Source: Halobacteriovorax sp. GB3
Lineage (GTDB): Bacteria; Bdellovibrionota; Bacteriovoracia; Bacteriovoracales; Bacteriovoracaceae
Assembly: GCF_028649655.1 (NCBI RefSeq)
Contig: NZ_JAQSLN010000002.1
Coordinates: 248,001-312,000, forward strand
Direction: 5' to 3'
DNA: 64,000 nucleotides
This document shows, in pieces, positions 44,892 through 54,331 of the stretch. Each line of letters begins with the position of its first letter. The first letter of the stretch is position 1. The notes beneath the pieces were generated by a model that was given only the letters and a program-made list of their open reading frames with translations, made no database searches and was not told the DNA's origin. A program made the translations under genes and the position numbers.

Positions 44892-44920
44892 TTTACCCCA
44901 CTGATTTTTCCTAATAGAAT
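44892..44920 (+). promoter_or_regulatory. Likely promoter of mpl
   Basis: TTTACC (44892-44897), a 17-base spacer and TAGAAT (44915-44920) resemble a housekeeping promoter 26 bases before the mpl start. The same TAGAAT hexamer forms the extended -10 upstream of lepA. Confidence 0.5.
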
Positions 44921-44946
44921 AGAAGTATTCAAATCAAGGAAGAGTT

Positions 44947-46383
44947 ATGAATTTAGATAATAAAATAAGCTGGGAAGAACTTAAATCTAAGAGTACTTCG
45001 ATTAAAAAGATCTTTTTCTACCGTGTTTGTGGAACAGGTATGGGAGCAGCAGCTTGCTTGCTAAAAGAAAAAGGTTACGAAGTTGAAGGGGGAGATAATA
45101 ATTTTTATCCTCCAATGTCCACTTATTTAGAAAGTACTAAAATACCTCTTTATCAATTAGATGAAATTACACCTGATTTTCTTAAGCAATTTGATCTTAT
45201 TGTCGTTGGAAATGTCGTTCCAGGAAGTAGTGATCAAGCGAGAATGATTGAATCTCTCGATGTTCCTTTCTGCTCATTTCCTCAGGCCCTAGGTTCACTT
45301 GTTCTTAATGATATAAACGTTGTTGGTCTTGCTGGAACACATGGAAAGACAACGACGACTTATTTTGCAACCCAAGTTTTTGAAAAGCTTGGAGAAGCTC
45401 CTGGCTATTTTATTGGTGGTGTTGTTAATGGAAGAGCTTCATCAAAACTTGGAGAAGGAAAGTACTTCTTTATTGAGTCTGATGAGTATGACAGTGCATA
45501 TTTTGAAAAAATCTCAAAATTTAGACTCTATTCTTTGAAAAATATGATTTTAACTTCTCTTGAATTTGATCATGCTGATATTTTTGATTCTATTGAAGAC
45601 ATTAAAAATGAATTTAAGCAAGTTGTCCCTAATATTAAAGGGAGTCTTATCTTTAATGGCGATTATAGTGCTATTAACGAGTTGATTGAAGAAAGCGAAT
45701 TAGACAATGTTGTTCTCTATGGACTCGATCAAAAGTTTGGACCAAAAATTTTAGATGAAAATGACAAGGGTACTCGATTTGAAATCATTTATAAAAATGA
45801 AACATTTGAGTTTTCAACGAACCTTATTGGAAAGCATAATATTTTAAACCTCACTTCAGTGCTTCTCTATGCGCTTGAAGAAGGTTTTAGTTATGAGTCG
45901 CTGACTCAATCAATTCTTGAGCTAGAGATGGTGAAAAGAAGACAGGAAGTAAGGGGATTCTATAAAGGAGCTCCTGTCATTGATGACTTTGCTCACCACC
46001 CTAGAGCGGTAGAGTTAACAATTGATTCAATTAAAACGAAATATCCCAATAAAGAAATTCTTGTTGTTATGGAACCGAACTCCGCTACGGCCAGAAGTTC
46101 TATTTTTCAAAATGAATTTGAACAAGCACTAGAAGATTCTGATTATCTTGTTTTTACAAAACCTAATCGTCCAACAAGCGTTAAAGGTTGTGGTAACCTT
46201 GATTACGAAAAAATTGTATCAAGTCTCAATGAAAAGGGGCGTAAGGCCTTTGTTGCTAATGATTTAAATGATCTTTTAACTGTTTTTAATGAGCATGTTG
46301 ATGAGAATAAAGTCATTCTTGTTTTAAGTAATGGTACATGTCTTGGTCTTTGGGAGTCTGAATTTGTTAAAGAGATTTCGTAA
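44947..46383 (+). CDS. mpl: UDP-MurNAc : L-Ala-gamma-D-Glu-meso-Dap ligase (Mpl)
   Basis: Mpl re-attaches the recycled murein tripeptide to UDP-MurNAc, feeding peptidoglycan recycling. The 478-residue Mur ligase has the N-terminal G-T-G-M-G nucleotide-sugar motif, the ATP loop GLAGTHGKTTTTYFA, then SDEYDSAYFEK, SLEFDHADIF and DDFAHHPRAVE. Mpl differs from MurC in the start (HIL-replaced FYRVCGTGMGAAACLLKE) and in SDEYD-AYF-K, which fit here. AGGAAGAG precedes ATG 44947. Its last 20 bases overlap a predicted wall hydrolase gene, linking recycling and wall cleavage. Confidence 0.93.
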   Translation: MNLDNKISWEELKSKSTSIKKIFFYRVCGTGMGAAACLLKEKGYEVEGGDNNFYPPMSTYLESTKIPLYQLDEITPDFLKQFDLIVVGNVVPGSSDQARMIESLDVPFCSFPQALGSLVLNDINVVGLAGTHGKTTTTYFATQVFEKLGEAPGYFIGGVVNGRASSKLGEGKYFFIESDEYDSAYFEKISKFRLYSLKNMILTSLEFDHADIFDSIEDIKNEFKQVVPNIKGSLIFNGDYSAINELIEESELDNVVLYGLDQKFGPKILDENDKGTRFEIIYKNETFEFSTNLIGKHNILNLTSVLLYALEEGFSYESLTQSILELEMVKRRQEVRGFYKGAPVIDDFAHHPRAVELTIDSIKTKYPNKEILVVMEPNSATARSSIFQNEFEQALEDSDYLVFTKPNRPTSVKGCGNLDYEKIVSSLNEKGRKAFVANDLNDLLTVFNEHVDENKVILVLSNGTCLGLWESEFVKEIS

Positions 46384-48070
46384 TTCGATTTTTGCTCTTT
46401 GTACTTTTTCTCTCTCGTTTCACTCTTATGCAAACCAGAGTCATAAGTCTTTATTCTCTTTTAAGAATAAAGAAAGTTATGTACTAAAATCATATGACAA
46501 AATTCATAAGAAATTTTCTCGTACAGTTTGCGCTCCTGGAGTTGAAGAAAAATTTTGGCAATTAGATAAAAACTTTAGGGGTGACGGTCATTTCATCCCA
46601 ACATTAGATGATGAAACTCTCGATAAAGAAGCCATAAAGAAGAACTTATCAGTGTTAAAAGATAAGCATCGTTTTCTTCAAAATGAGCTCGTTAATTTAA
46701 GAAAGAAGAAATTATTTAAAAAAAGTATTAATGAAGTACGAATATTAAAGAAGAAAATAAGCAAACTTCTTCATTATAAGAAAGAAAGCTATGGGCCTTC
46801 AGCAGGTGAGTTGAAACTAAGAGCCAAGAGTGACTATGAGAGCTTTAAGTCTGAGACGATGGCGTTTCTAAACTCGATCACATTTCTTCATACTTATCCC
46901 TTTCCAACTGATTTTGCGAATCTTCGTATGAACTTTGATCTGGTAAAGGATTCTGAAGAGATCTCTGATATCAAAAAGAAGAATGAAATTTATCTCTATC
47001 GAAAAATCGTTGAAGATGGAGCGCAGAATAAGAAACACGAAAGACCAGATCGTTATTTAAGGGCAAATATAAGTACTGTTTATTTGCGACTACAAAATAC
47101 TGATGAATATCTTTCTGAAGATCTTCGCTATGATTTAGAATCTATTTTTGATGGTATCGAAAGGCAACTTCGCTATAGTAAGAGAAAGAAGATTGAGCGC
47201 ATGCAAGAGTGGACTGAAAGGTCGAAGAGGGCCCTCGACTTCTATGAAATGCTTTTGCAAGACAAAGTTGTTTTAGATGGAAAAAGTCTTTTAGCGACAG
47301 ACCTATTGGGTCAAAAAGCTAAGGCACGATATGTTTTAAAAGATTTTGTTTTAGAAAAAGAAAAAGAAACTTATAAGTTTTGGATTAAACAAAACCCCCT
47401 TTATAGAAGTCTATTTGCTCTTGAAACAATTCTTTATAATGAAGTTGGACGAATCGATTCAAAAGGGGCTCCCGAAAGAAGAAGTGTTGCTCAGGTTGTA
47501 ATCAATCGTCGCTTTAATGATAAATATAATTCAATGGGCGATGAAACGGATCTTTATACAATTCTTGAAAGAGAAAGAGTCAAAACTAAAAATTATCCTT
47601 GGCTAAATGTAATGTTTAAAAAGGGAGAGTTCTCTTTTACTTATTTTTTTATATCAGCAAACCTAAGGATCTATTGTCCTGATCAGACGAAAATCGGAAG
47701 GAAGCTTAGAAAAGAGAATTTGAAATTAGTTCTTTCACTGCTTAAAAAGCCAAACTTTTCATTTGGTGCTCTTAGATATTTTTCTAGGGCCTCAATGTTA
47801 GGCCGTATTGATATGGCCCCCTTGTGGAGTGACTATCATTCTTTACCAGAGGAGCCTGGGGTTAGAATCTATAAGGACAAAAGGCTTAAAGCACTTTATA
47901 AAAAGGGTGGTTATCAATTTCTCTATCGCTTCAAAGATGCAAAGGGAGCTTGGTTTCGCGTTCTTAGAATAGGGCGAAGAAATTATGTTCTCAGTGAGAA
48001 AAGCCAGCGATTTTATACCTATCGAAACCCGCATTACTTTCGCTATTTTGAGCAAATAAAAAATAGTTAG
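46364..48070 (+). CDS. Secreted SleB-like cell wall hydrolase with long N-terminal region
   Basis: From TTG 46364 (GGGAG seven bases upstream) the protein has 568 residues and a good signal peptide (LLKRFRNSIFALCTFSLSFHSYA). The open frame reaches ATG 46331, but that start lacks a signal-like N-terminus. The region near 350-400 resembles the SleB/CwlJ Hydrolase_2 fold: LETILYNEVGR with the likely catalytic Glu (E360), then RRSVAQVVINRRF, close to the YGEARGE...AVAAVILNR pattern of that family. The N-terminal 340 residues are helical, with no known domain. It overlaps mpl by 20 bases. The assignment is by motif only. Confidence 0.75.
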   Translation: MLKRFRNSIFALCTFSLSFHSYANQSHKSLFSFKNKESYVLKSYDKIHKKFSRTVCAPGVEEKFWQLDKNFRGDGHFIPTLDDETLDKEAIKKNLSVLKDKHRFLQNELVNLRKKKLFKKSINEVRILKKKISKLLHYKKESYGPSAGELKLRAKSDYESFKSETMAFLNSITFLHTYPFPTDFANLRMNFDLVKDSEEISDIKKKNEIYLYRKIVEDGAQNKKHERPDRYLRANISTVYLRLQNTDEYLSEDLRYDLESIFDGIERQLRYSKRKKIERMQEWTERSKRALDFYEMLLQDKVVLDGKSLLATDLLGQKAKARYVLKDFVLEKEKETYKFWIKQNPLYRSLFALETILYNEVGRIDSKGAPERRSVAQVVINRRFNDKYNSMGDETDLYTILERERVKTKNYPWLNVMFKKGEFSFTYFFISANLRIYCPDQTKIGRKLRKENLKLVLSLLKKPNFSFGALRYFSRASMLGRIDMAPLWSDYHSLPEEPGVRIYKDKRLKALYKKGGYQFLYRFKDAKGAWFRVLRIGRRNYVLSEKSQRFYTYRNPHYFRYFEQIKNS

Positions 48071-48109
48071 TGTTCGGTTTTTTTTCACAGTACATTTTAG
48101 TATTGTCCG

Positions 48110-48143
48110 CCTATGACTATAGGTGTATAGTCACAAAACTATA
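48110..48143 (+). promoter_or_regulatory. Overlapping alternative hairpins upstream of metK
   Basis: Three overlapping dyads are visible. A is CCTAT/ATAGG (48110-48114 with 48119-48123). B is GACTATA/TATAGTC (48115-48121 with 48126-48132). C is TATAGT/ACTATA (48126-48131 with 48138-48143). B excludes A and C, so the RNA could switch between states. They could instead be a repeated operator. No known SAM riboswitch consensus was recognised. Confidence 0.45.
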
Positions 48144-48196
48144 GTGTATTATTTATTTAATTAAAAAATGTTTATTACGAAATACGGAGTAGAACA

Positions 48197-49363
48197 ATGC
48201 TAAAGGACTATACATTTACTTCAGAGTCAGTAACTGAAGGACATCCAGATAAGATTGCAGACCAGGTATCAGATGCCGTTCTCGATGCTATGCTTGCACA
48301 AGATCCAGCTTCAAGAGTTGCCTGTGAAACAATGGTGACAACAGGACTTGTTGTTCTTGCTGGAGAAATTACTTCAAAAGCGCAAATTGATTTTCAAGAA
48401 GTTGTTAGAAATAAAATTAGAGAGATTGGATATGATCACTCTGACAAAGGTTTTGATGCTAACACTTGTGGTGTTATGGTTGCACTAGATAAGCAATCTC
48501 CAGACATCGCTCAAGGTGTAAATGAAGGTGAAGGTACATTCGCTGAAATGGGTGCAGGAGACCAAGGTCTTATGTTTGGTTATGCAATTAACGAAACTGA
48601 AAGCTTTATGCCATTAACGATTGATCTTTCTCACAAACTGTCTAAAAGACTTTCAGAAGTAAGAAAAAATGGAACTCTTCCAGAGCTTAGAGCTGATGGT
48701 AAGACTCAAGTTTCTGCTCAATATGTTGATGGAAAGATTTCTCACATCAACAATATCGTTATTTCTACTCAACACTCAGAAAATATGTCTCTTGCACAAG
48801 TTCAAGAGTCACTTATGGAAGAAGTTATTAAGAAGACTGTTCCTACTGAGTACATTACTAAAGATACAAAATTCTTCCTTAACCCAACTGGTAAATTTGT
48901 TATTGGTGGACCAATGGGAGACTGTGGTTTAACTGGTAGAAAAATCATCGTTGATACTTACGGTGGTCACGGAGCTCACGGTGGTGGGGCATTCTCTGGG
49001 AAAGATCCTTCTAAAGTTGACCGTTCAGCTGCTTATGCAACAAGACAAATTGCTAAGCACATTGTAGCTGCTGGTCTTGCTGATAGAGCTCTTGTTCAAG
49101 TTGCTTATGCTATTGGTGTAGCTGAGCCAATGTCTCTTCTTGTCGATACTTTTGGAACAGAGAAAGTTGATGTTAAAAAGATTGAAGGTGCTGTAAATGA
49201 AATCTTTGATATGAAGCCAAAGGCAATCATTGATAGATTAGACCTTCTAAGACCGATCTATTCTAATACTGCTGCTTACGGACACTTTGGACGTGAAGCT
49301 GTAGATGGTCTTTTCCCATGGGAAAGGCTAGATTTCGTAGATCAGCTTAAATCACTTCTATAA
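48197..49363 (+). CDS. metK: S-adenosylmethionine synthetase
   Basis: MetK makes S-adenosylmethionine from methionine and ATP. The 388-residue protein is full length: [19 protein letters not shown] near the N-terminus, [12 protein letters not shown], the glycine-rich [21 protein letters not shown] (shown in part) and AAYGHFGRE at the C-terminus. CGGAGTAG lies before ATG 48197. The 126-base leader contains overlapping hairpins. Several methyltransferases in this window (rlmH, trmL, rsmE, RumA type) use its product. Confidence 0.97.
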   Translation: MLKDYTFTSESVTEGHPDKIADQVSDAVLDAMLAQDPASRVACETMVTTGLVVLAGEITSKAQIDFQEVVRNKIREIGYDHSDKGFDANTCGVMVALDKQSPDIAQGVNEGEGTFAEMGAGDQGLMFGYAINETESFMPLTIDLSHKLSKRLSEVRKNGTLPELRADGKTQVSAQYVDGKISHINNIVISTQHSENMSLAQVQESLMEEVIKKTVPTEYITKDTKFFLNPTGKFVIGGPMGDCGLTGRKIIVDTYGGHGAHGGGAFSGKDPSKVDRSAAYATRQIAKHIVAAGLADRALVQVAYAIGVAEPMSLLVDTFGTEKVDVKKIEGAVNEIFDMKPKAIIDRLDLLRPIYSNTAAYGHFGREAVDGLFPWERLDFVDQLKSLL

Positions 49364-49375
49364 TAGGTAAAAAAG

Positions 49376-49401
49376 AGCTCCCTAACTGGGAGCTTTTTTT
49401 T
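49376..49401 (+). terminator. Terminator of metK
   Basis: AGCTCCC (49376-49382) pairs with GGGAGCT (49388-49394) around TAACT, followed by a run of eight Ts (49394-49401). Confidence 0.9.
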
Positions 49402-49428
49402 GCTCTCATCTAAAGTTAAAATAGTAGA

Positions 49429-49653
49429 ATGCAGGATTTAATTTATTTTATCGTTAAGTATATTCCTTTTTGGGCAACGCCTATCATGCTTATGGCCCTC
49501 TCTTTTGCCTACGTATACTGGATCAAGGACATTAGAAGTATTGCCTTCTATTTGGTTATTACGTCCTTCCTGTGTTTTCTCATTAACTTGTACTGGTTGG
49601 TAACAGGTGGTCCAAGTGGAAGTGTCAGATTTATTCAAGAGTTTGTTTTGTAG
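49429..49653 (+). CDS. Possible small two-helix membrane protein
   Basis: A 74-residue open frame encodes two hydrophobic segments (about 5-30 and 36-58) with a short Gly/Ser C-terminal tail. It lies 28 bases after the metK terminator. No ribosome-binding site is evident, and the antisense frame over the same region is also open, so this is a tentative call based on membrane character and lack of another gene here. Confidence 0.45.
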   Translation: MQDLIYFIVKYIPFWATPIMLMALSFAYVYWIKDIRSIAFYLVITSFLCFLINLYWLVTGGPSGSVRFIQEFVL

Positions 49654-49773
49654 CCCCTTGTGTCAATCGGGCAGACCCTGATTATCACTCTTTTACAGGG
49701 ACTAAATAAGATACTGATATTTAAGTACTTTTTACCATGTAAGATTTCTTCAAAAAGAACATGTGTTGAAAAA

Positions 49774-49802
49774 TTGACACCCATCCTTTAATTCGCTAGC
49801 AT
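49774..49802 (+). promoter_or_regulatory. Likely promoter of the NtrC-type regulator gene
   Basis: A perfect TTGACA (49774-49779) is followed after 17 bases by TAGCAT (49797-49802). The gene starts at 49842, so a leader of about 30 bases would include the dyad at 49810-49829. Confidence 0.5.
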
Positions 49803-49809
49803 TTTTTAT

Positions 49810-49829
49810 ATCGGAAATGATGTTCCGAT
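49810..49829. promoter_or_regulatory. Perfect dyad just downstream of the regulator promoter
   Basis: ATCGGAA (49810-49816) and TTCCGAT (49823-49829) are exact inverted copies around ATGATG. Placed about eight bases after the -10 element, it suits a repressor operator, perhaps for autoregulation, or a leader hairpin. Confidence 0.45.
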
Positions 49830-49841
49830 TTCAAACCTCAA

Positions 49842-51404
49842 ATGGACTATTCAAGCATGAATGATTTTGATTTTCTTCATAATAATCTAGGTGAAAATTC
49901 TAACGATTTTCAAAATTTTGATGACGTTAAAATTCCCGATGTCGTACTTGTTGAAGATGATCAAACTCTAGGTAAAACAATTAAAAAATATCTTGAGAAA
50001 ACGTTGAATTTAACGATTCACTATGTTCAAGGTCCATCTCAATGTCTAGAGCTAATTTCAACATTTGAGCCTGATAAGAGCTTTTGTTTAATTTCTGATA
50101 TTAGTTTTGATGAAGGGGGGGCTGACGGCCTTCTTCTTATTGACCTCTTAAAAGAAAGGTCTCTAAACTTTGTTTCAATTGTTATGACAGGTTTTGCATC
50201 GATTGAAACGGCCATTACAGCGACTAAAAAGGGTGTTTATCACTATTTAACTAAGCCATTTGAACTTCATATCCTGCAAGATCTCATTGTTAAAGCAATG
50301 GATGAAAGATTTGGTGTTGAAAAAAATCTTCTCTTCAAAAAGAAGACCGCCCCGTCTTCTTCGAAAATACAAACGAGTACACTTTCTGAAAGATTTAAAA
50401 TTGAAGCACCTACAAAAGAAGATATTTTTTGTGGAATGATTGGCCGTTCTCGCGTTATGAGAGAGGTTTTTGAGCGCATTCAAAAGGTTGCTGCTTCGGA
50501 TTCAACAGTTCTTATTAATGGACCATCTGGTACAGGGAAAGAGCTTGTCGCTAATGCTATCCATACTCTTTCTCTTAGAAAAAATAATGGAAACGTTTCT
50601 GTTAACTGTGGAGCGATTCCTGGAGAACTCTTAGAAAGTGAGCTATTTGGTCACGAGAAAGGTTCTTTTACAGGAGCTATAAGCGCTAGAAAAGGACGTT
50701 TTGAGATAGCTGATAAAGGAACTATCTTTCTTGATGAGATTGGTGATATGCCTCTTCTTCTTCAAGTAAAGCTCCTTCGCGTTCTTCAAAATAGAACGAT
50801 TGAAAGAGTAGGAAGTACAACTTCAACGGCCATTGATGTTCGAATTATTACTGCCACTCACCGCAACTTAGAACAAGCTGTCATGGATGGTAATTTTAGA
50901 GAAGATCTCTATTATCGTTTAAATGTTATTCCTATTAAAATTCCTGCTCTGTCTGAGAGAAGAGAAGATATACCACTACTTATTTCTTATTTCCTTTCAC
51001 GTTTCGTTAGTGCTGATGGTAGAAACTCTATCGAGTTTGATGATGAAGCTTTAGAGCTCCTACTTACTTATGATTGGCCAGGTAACGTTAGAGAGTTAGA
51101 AAACCTTATGGAAAGACTTGTTATTTTGAAAGGTGGAAGCCTTGTTAGAGCAAGTGATTTACCAAAGAAGTTTTTGGCCCATTCTTCTAAGACTTTTGCT
51201 TACTATGAAACAGAGAATTTTATTTCACTTCCTGAGCAGGGGATTGATCTTAAAAAGATGCTTTCTGAGATTGAGGACTCTCTCATTACACAGGCCTTAG
51301 AAAAAACCAGCGGAAATAAGAATCGCGCTTCCAAACTTCTTAGTATGAATCGTACGACTTTGATTGAGAAAATGAAGAAGAAGGGCATTCAACTGGAAAT
51401 TTAG
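49842..51404 (+). CDS. NtrC-family sigma54-dependent response regulator
   Basis: The 520-residue protein has three parts. A receiver domain (about 33-155) has acidic pair E38-D39-D40, phosphorylation site D86, T116 and K138. A sigma54-activating AAA+ domain (about 197-430) has Walker A GPSGTGKE (227-234), GSFTGA (274-279) as the sigma54-contact loop, and Walker B IFLDEIGDMP. A C-terminal Fis-type HTH covers about 475-520. No partner kinase is in the window. Position upstream of the flagellar operon suggests, but does not show, control of flagellar genes (FlrC/FlgR-like). An alternative ATG is at 49857. Confidence 0.93.
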   Translation: MDYSSMNDFDFLHNNLGENSNDFQNFDDVKIPDVVLVEDDQTLGKTIKKYLEKTLNLTIHYVQGPSQCLELISTFEPDKSFCLISDISFDEGGADGLLLIDLLKERSLNFVSIVMTGFASIETAITATKKGVYHYLTKPFELHILQDLIVKAMDERFGVEKNLLFKKKTAPSSSKIQTSTLSERFKIEAPTKEDIFCGMIGRSRVMREVFERIQKVAASDSTVLINGPSGTGKELVANAIHTLSLRKNNGNVSVNCGAIPGELLESELFGHEKGSFTGAISARKGRFEIADKGTIFLDEIGDMPLLLQVKLLRVLQNRTIERVGSTTSTAIDVRIITATHRNLEQAVMDGNFREDLYYRLNVIPIKIPALSERREDIPLLISYFLSRFVSADGRNSIEFDDEALELLLTYDWPGNVRELENLMERLVILKGGSLVRASDLPKKFLAHSSKTFAYYETENFISLPEQGIDLKKMLSEIEDSLITQALEKTSGNKNRASKLLSMNRTTLIEKMKKKGIQLEI

Positions 51405-51440
51405 TCAAATAACCAACTTAATCAGTTTTTAAATTACTTG

Positions 51441-51470
51441 GCCGTTACTAATGTAACGGCTTGTTTTTTT
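51441..51470 (+). terminator. Terminator after the response regulator gene
   Basis: GCCGTTAC (51441-51448) and GTAACGGC (51453-51460) form a perfect eight-pair stem with a TAAT loop, followed by TTGTTTTTTTT. It separates the regulator from the downstream motility-associated genes. Confidence 0.9.
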
Positions 51471-51648
51471 TCGCATTCTTGTCAATGTCATTTTTTTGAG
51501 CAGAAAAAAAATCCCACGAGCAAAATTTTCCTTTTAAATTTTTTAAAACACGGTAGAATTATCTCAGGTGCTAAAAAGATCTTCAGGAAGAAGAACTTTT
51601 AGTTACCGCCTAGTTATTACTTTATAGAAACAGGAAGTTTCAGAAAGT

Positions 51649-54291
51649 ATGAGAAAACATGCATTCAAATTATTGACATTCTTATGCCTGCTGGGTGCCT
51701 CTGGGGAAATTCTTTCCAAGGGATACTTTGATCAGATTCAAAACGATGATTTCCTTCGTTTATCTTTGCACGCACAAACTTCTGAACAACTTATTATTAG
51801 TCGCAAGGGAAGTGAAATTGAGATCAAGACTCTCGATCTCGAATTACTAGATAACATCGTTAATGACTTAAAGAGTGAGAAATTAAACGCTAAGTACTTT
51901 TCTGGCTATCAACTTCTTGAACCCAATGCAAAGAACAATGTTCCTTCTTTAAAGATCACTTTAGCTAGTCCAAGTGTTGAACTCTTTTCTTTCTATAAAG
52001 AAAGAGAGAAGAAAAAGGTTCTCGACTTTTGGATTGATTCAGATTCTCTTGGTACAAAGACTGCTGCAACAAAGCCAGCGGCTAAGGTTACTTTTACTAA
52101 ACCAATTAAGGGAAAGAAGCTAACAAAGAAGGCTGCTGCTAAAAAGATAGAGAAACCTATAGTTGTAAAAAAGAATAAAGACTATAGAGACTTTAGATAT
52201 GGAGCTTCTTTTATTTGGGACTATGAGGCGCTTTCTCCGAGAGTTAGTAAACCTTTAAATATTGAGAGAAAGACTCCGGAGTACTTTTATCCTGTAGCGA
52301 ATAGAGAATTCAATAAAAGTGAAAAAGAAGCTCACTTACAACTTGCTGTAAATCTCTTTAGAAAGAAGAAGTGGGGGCTTATGTATAAGTCTCTTCGTCT
52401 ATTTGTTCAAAAGTATGGAGAAGATACAGAGATTGATTTAATCGAATATCTCAAAGCTAATGCTATCTTGAGAGAGAATCTTGAAAAAGGTGAAACTGAG
52501 CCCGTAAAGATGGCCATTTCAATGTTTCAAAATATTTTTAAAAGAAGTGAAGTTTACGATATGAGAAAAGGTGTTGGGAAATACCTTTTAACTTATTATT
52601 TGAACAATAATGAAACAGTTCAAGCTCTTGATCTTGCAAAGAAGATGTACGTAGATTCAAAAGAAAATTTTGACTACGAAGAATCAGATAAAGCAGCAGA
52701 ATATATCCTTTATACTCTTGCGAAGCTAAATCAAGTTGATAAGGTTAGACAACTAGTTAAAGAAAAGACAATTATTAAGCTGCTTCCTAAGCAAGTTCTT
52801 ATTGCTTATGAGATGTTCTCACTTTTAAAACTTGGAAAGACTGAAGATGTTCTTTCATATTATAACGAAGTAAAAAATAGTCTCACAAAGCCGGTTCACG
52901 AGGCTATTCTATTTAATGTTGCTGAAGCATATTTTAGAGAAGCAAATTACGAAAAAGCAGTTGCTGTTTACGATAGCTTCTTGGCACAGCATTCATACCA
53001 CATCAAATCATCTGAAGCCCGACTTAGAATTGCTCTAGCCTATGATCTTTTAGATAGAGAACCTAAAAAGGTTGAAGAACTTTATAAAAATGCAATCAAT
53101 AGATCTCAAAACCCATTTGTTAGCTATGAAGCTAGAATTAGATATGTTGCTCATAGAAGTATTAGAAAAAATGCAATCAATGATGCTGATAGAGAAGTTC
53201 GTGTCTTTCTAGATAACGATAATTTAAAAAACATTTCATATGATCTTAAAAAGCTTCTATGGCTAACTCGTTTAAGAACATTTATTAAAGATGCTCAATA
53301 TACAGAGGCCTTGAGCTTCTTAACTGCTCTTCCATTAAAAACAATGAAAGAAGAAGTGAGAAGAGTTTATGAAGGTGATGGTGCAGAGATTGTTTACGGA
53401 ATTATGATGGATAATTTCGAAAAAACAGAATACTCAAAAGTATATAGAGCTTGGGAAATTTATAAAGACTCTTATATTAGTCGAGTTGCCACTGATCCAT
53501 ACCTCAATTACATTGTTGCTAAATCACTACTAAAGCTTAATTTCAATGATCTCTTTGAGAAGTTTGTTAGTCGTCTAGAAGGATTAAAAGAAAACAAATT
53601 TAAAAGTTTTCCAGTATGGGTTTCGAGAGCGACTGATTCAGACTTCGATACTGTTATAAGTGAGTTAAGGTTGCTAAAGCAATTTCAAATGCAGGATTGG
53701 GATGGTGCTTGGAGAAGTATTGCTTCGATTAAGTTTTCTAACACAAAGAAAAAACACTATTACCAAGCTCTGATTCACTATCATCGTAAGAACTTTGATA
53801 AAGCAGAAGAAGAGTTTGAAAAGTACTTAACTGAAGCTGGAAAGATGGAAACTGTCGATTCAGTTGAAGTTGCAAAACTATTAAAAGCCTATACTGATTC
53901 AATCTATGAGCAGGGGAAGGCCGATAAGTTTGTGAAGGTTACAAGAGCGCTTTTAAGCGATACAGAGAGCCTCAAAGAGAAGAATAAGTATGTTCAAGGA
54001 GTTAGAGAACGTATGAATTATCTTCTTCTCGAAATGGTCGGTGTCGAAATGAAACCGGATTTTGTAACTTTTTCAAAAGATGTTACAGCGTTTAAAAAAG
54101 ACTACCCACAATCCCAATATCTTGGGAGAATTAACTACCTTTTCGGGATCAACCTCGTTAAGGCCGGAAATTCGAAGGAGGGTAGAGAAGTATTTGAAGG
54201 GATTTTGAAGGATACAAAATCTAGCGAATACTTAAAAGAAATGGCGAGAACGGAATTATCATTACTCGCTATTAAAGATAGAAAAATATAA
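51649..54291 (+). CDS. Large secreted TPR-like repeat protein upstream of the flagellar operon
   Basis: The 880-residue protein has an N-terminal hydrophobic signal (HAFKLLTFLCLLGASGEIL) and an N-terminal beta domain (to about 125). A Lys/Ala/Pro linker follows, then long helical repeats of TPR type (e.g. FNVAEAYFREANYEKAVAVY and YYQALIHYHRKNFDKAEEEF). It is probably periplasmic or outer-membrane associated. Only 40 bases separate it from the regulator gene and the flagellar genes on the same strand, so a structural or assembly role in motility is plausible. I do not recognise the family beyond the repeats. Confidence 0.85.
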   Translation: MRKHAFKLLTFLCLLGASGEILSKGYFDQIQNDDFLRLSLHAQTSEQLIISRKGSEIEIKTLDLELLDNIVNDLKSEKLNAKYFSGYQLLEPNAKNNVPSLKITLASPSVELFSFYKEREKKKVLDFWIDSDSLGTKTAATKPAAKVTFTKPIKGKKLTKKAAAKKIEKPIVVKKNKDYRDFRYGASFIWDYEALSPRVSKPLNIERKTPEYFYPVANREFNKSEKEAHLQLAVNLFRKKKWGLMYKSLRLFVQKYGEDTEIDLIEYLKANAILRENLEKGETEPVKMAISMFQNIFKRSEVYDMRKGVGKYLLTYYLNNNETVQALDLAKKMYVDSKENFDYEESDKAAEYILYTLAKLNQVDKVRQLVKEKTIIKLLPKQVLIAYEMFSLLKLGKTEDVLSYYNEVKNSLTKPVHEAILFNVAEAYFREANYEKAVAVYDSFLAQHSYHIKSSEARLRIALAYDLLDREPKKVEELYKNAINRSQNPFVSYEARIRYVAHRSIRKNAINDADREVRVFLDNDNLKNISYDLKKLLWLTRLRTFIKDAQYTEALSFLTALPLKTMKEEVRRVYEGDGAEIVYGIMMDNFEKTEYSKVYRAWEIYKDSYISRVATDPYLNYIVAKSLLKLNFNDLFEKFVSRLEGLKENKFKSFPVWVSRATDSDFDTVISELRLLKQFQMQDWDGAWRSIASIKFSNTKKKHYYQALIHYHRKNFDKAEEEFEKYLTEAGKMETVDSVEVAKLLKAYTDSIYEQGKADKFVKVTRALLSDTESLKEKNKYVQGVRERMNYLLLEMVGVEMKPDFVTFSKDVTAFKKDYPQSQYLGRINYLFGINLVKAGNSKEGREVFEGILKDTKSSEYLKEMARTELSLLAIKDRKI

Positions 54292-54331
54292 CCACGGAAT
54301 AGGTTAAGGTTTATTCAAGACAGGAGGTCAA

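Noticed and set aside
48071-48196. A known SAM riboswitch before metK
   Set aside because: The leader is short and AT-rich and lacks the conserved cores of SAM-I, SAM-II and SAM-IV that I know; only simple hairpins are visible.
51471-51648. A sigma54 (-24/-12) promoter before the motility genes
   Set aside because: No GG-N10-GC element resembling TGGCAC-N5-TTGC is visible in this spacer or in 54292-54331.
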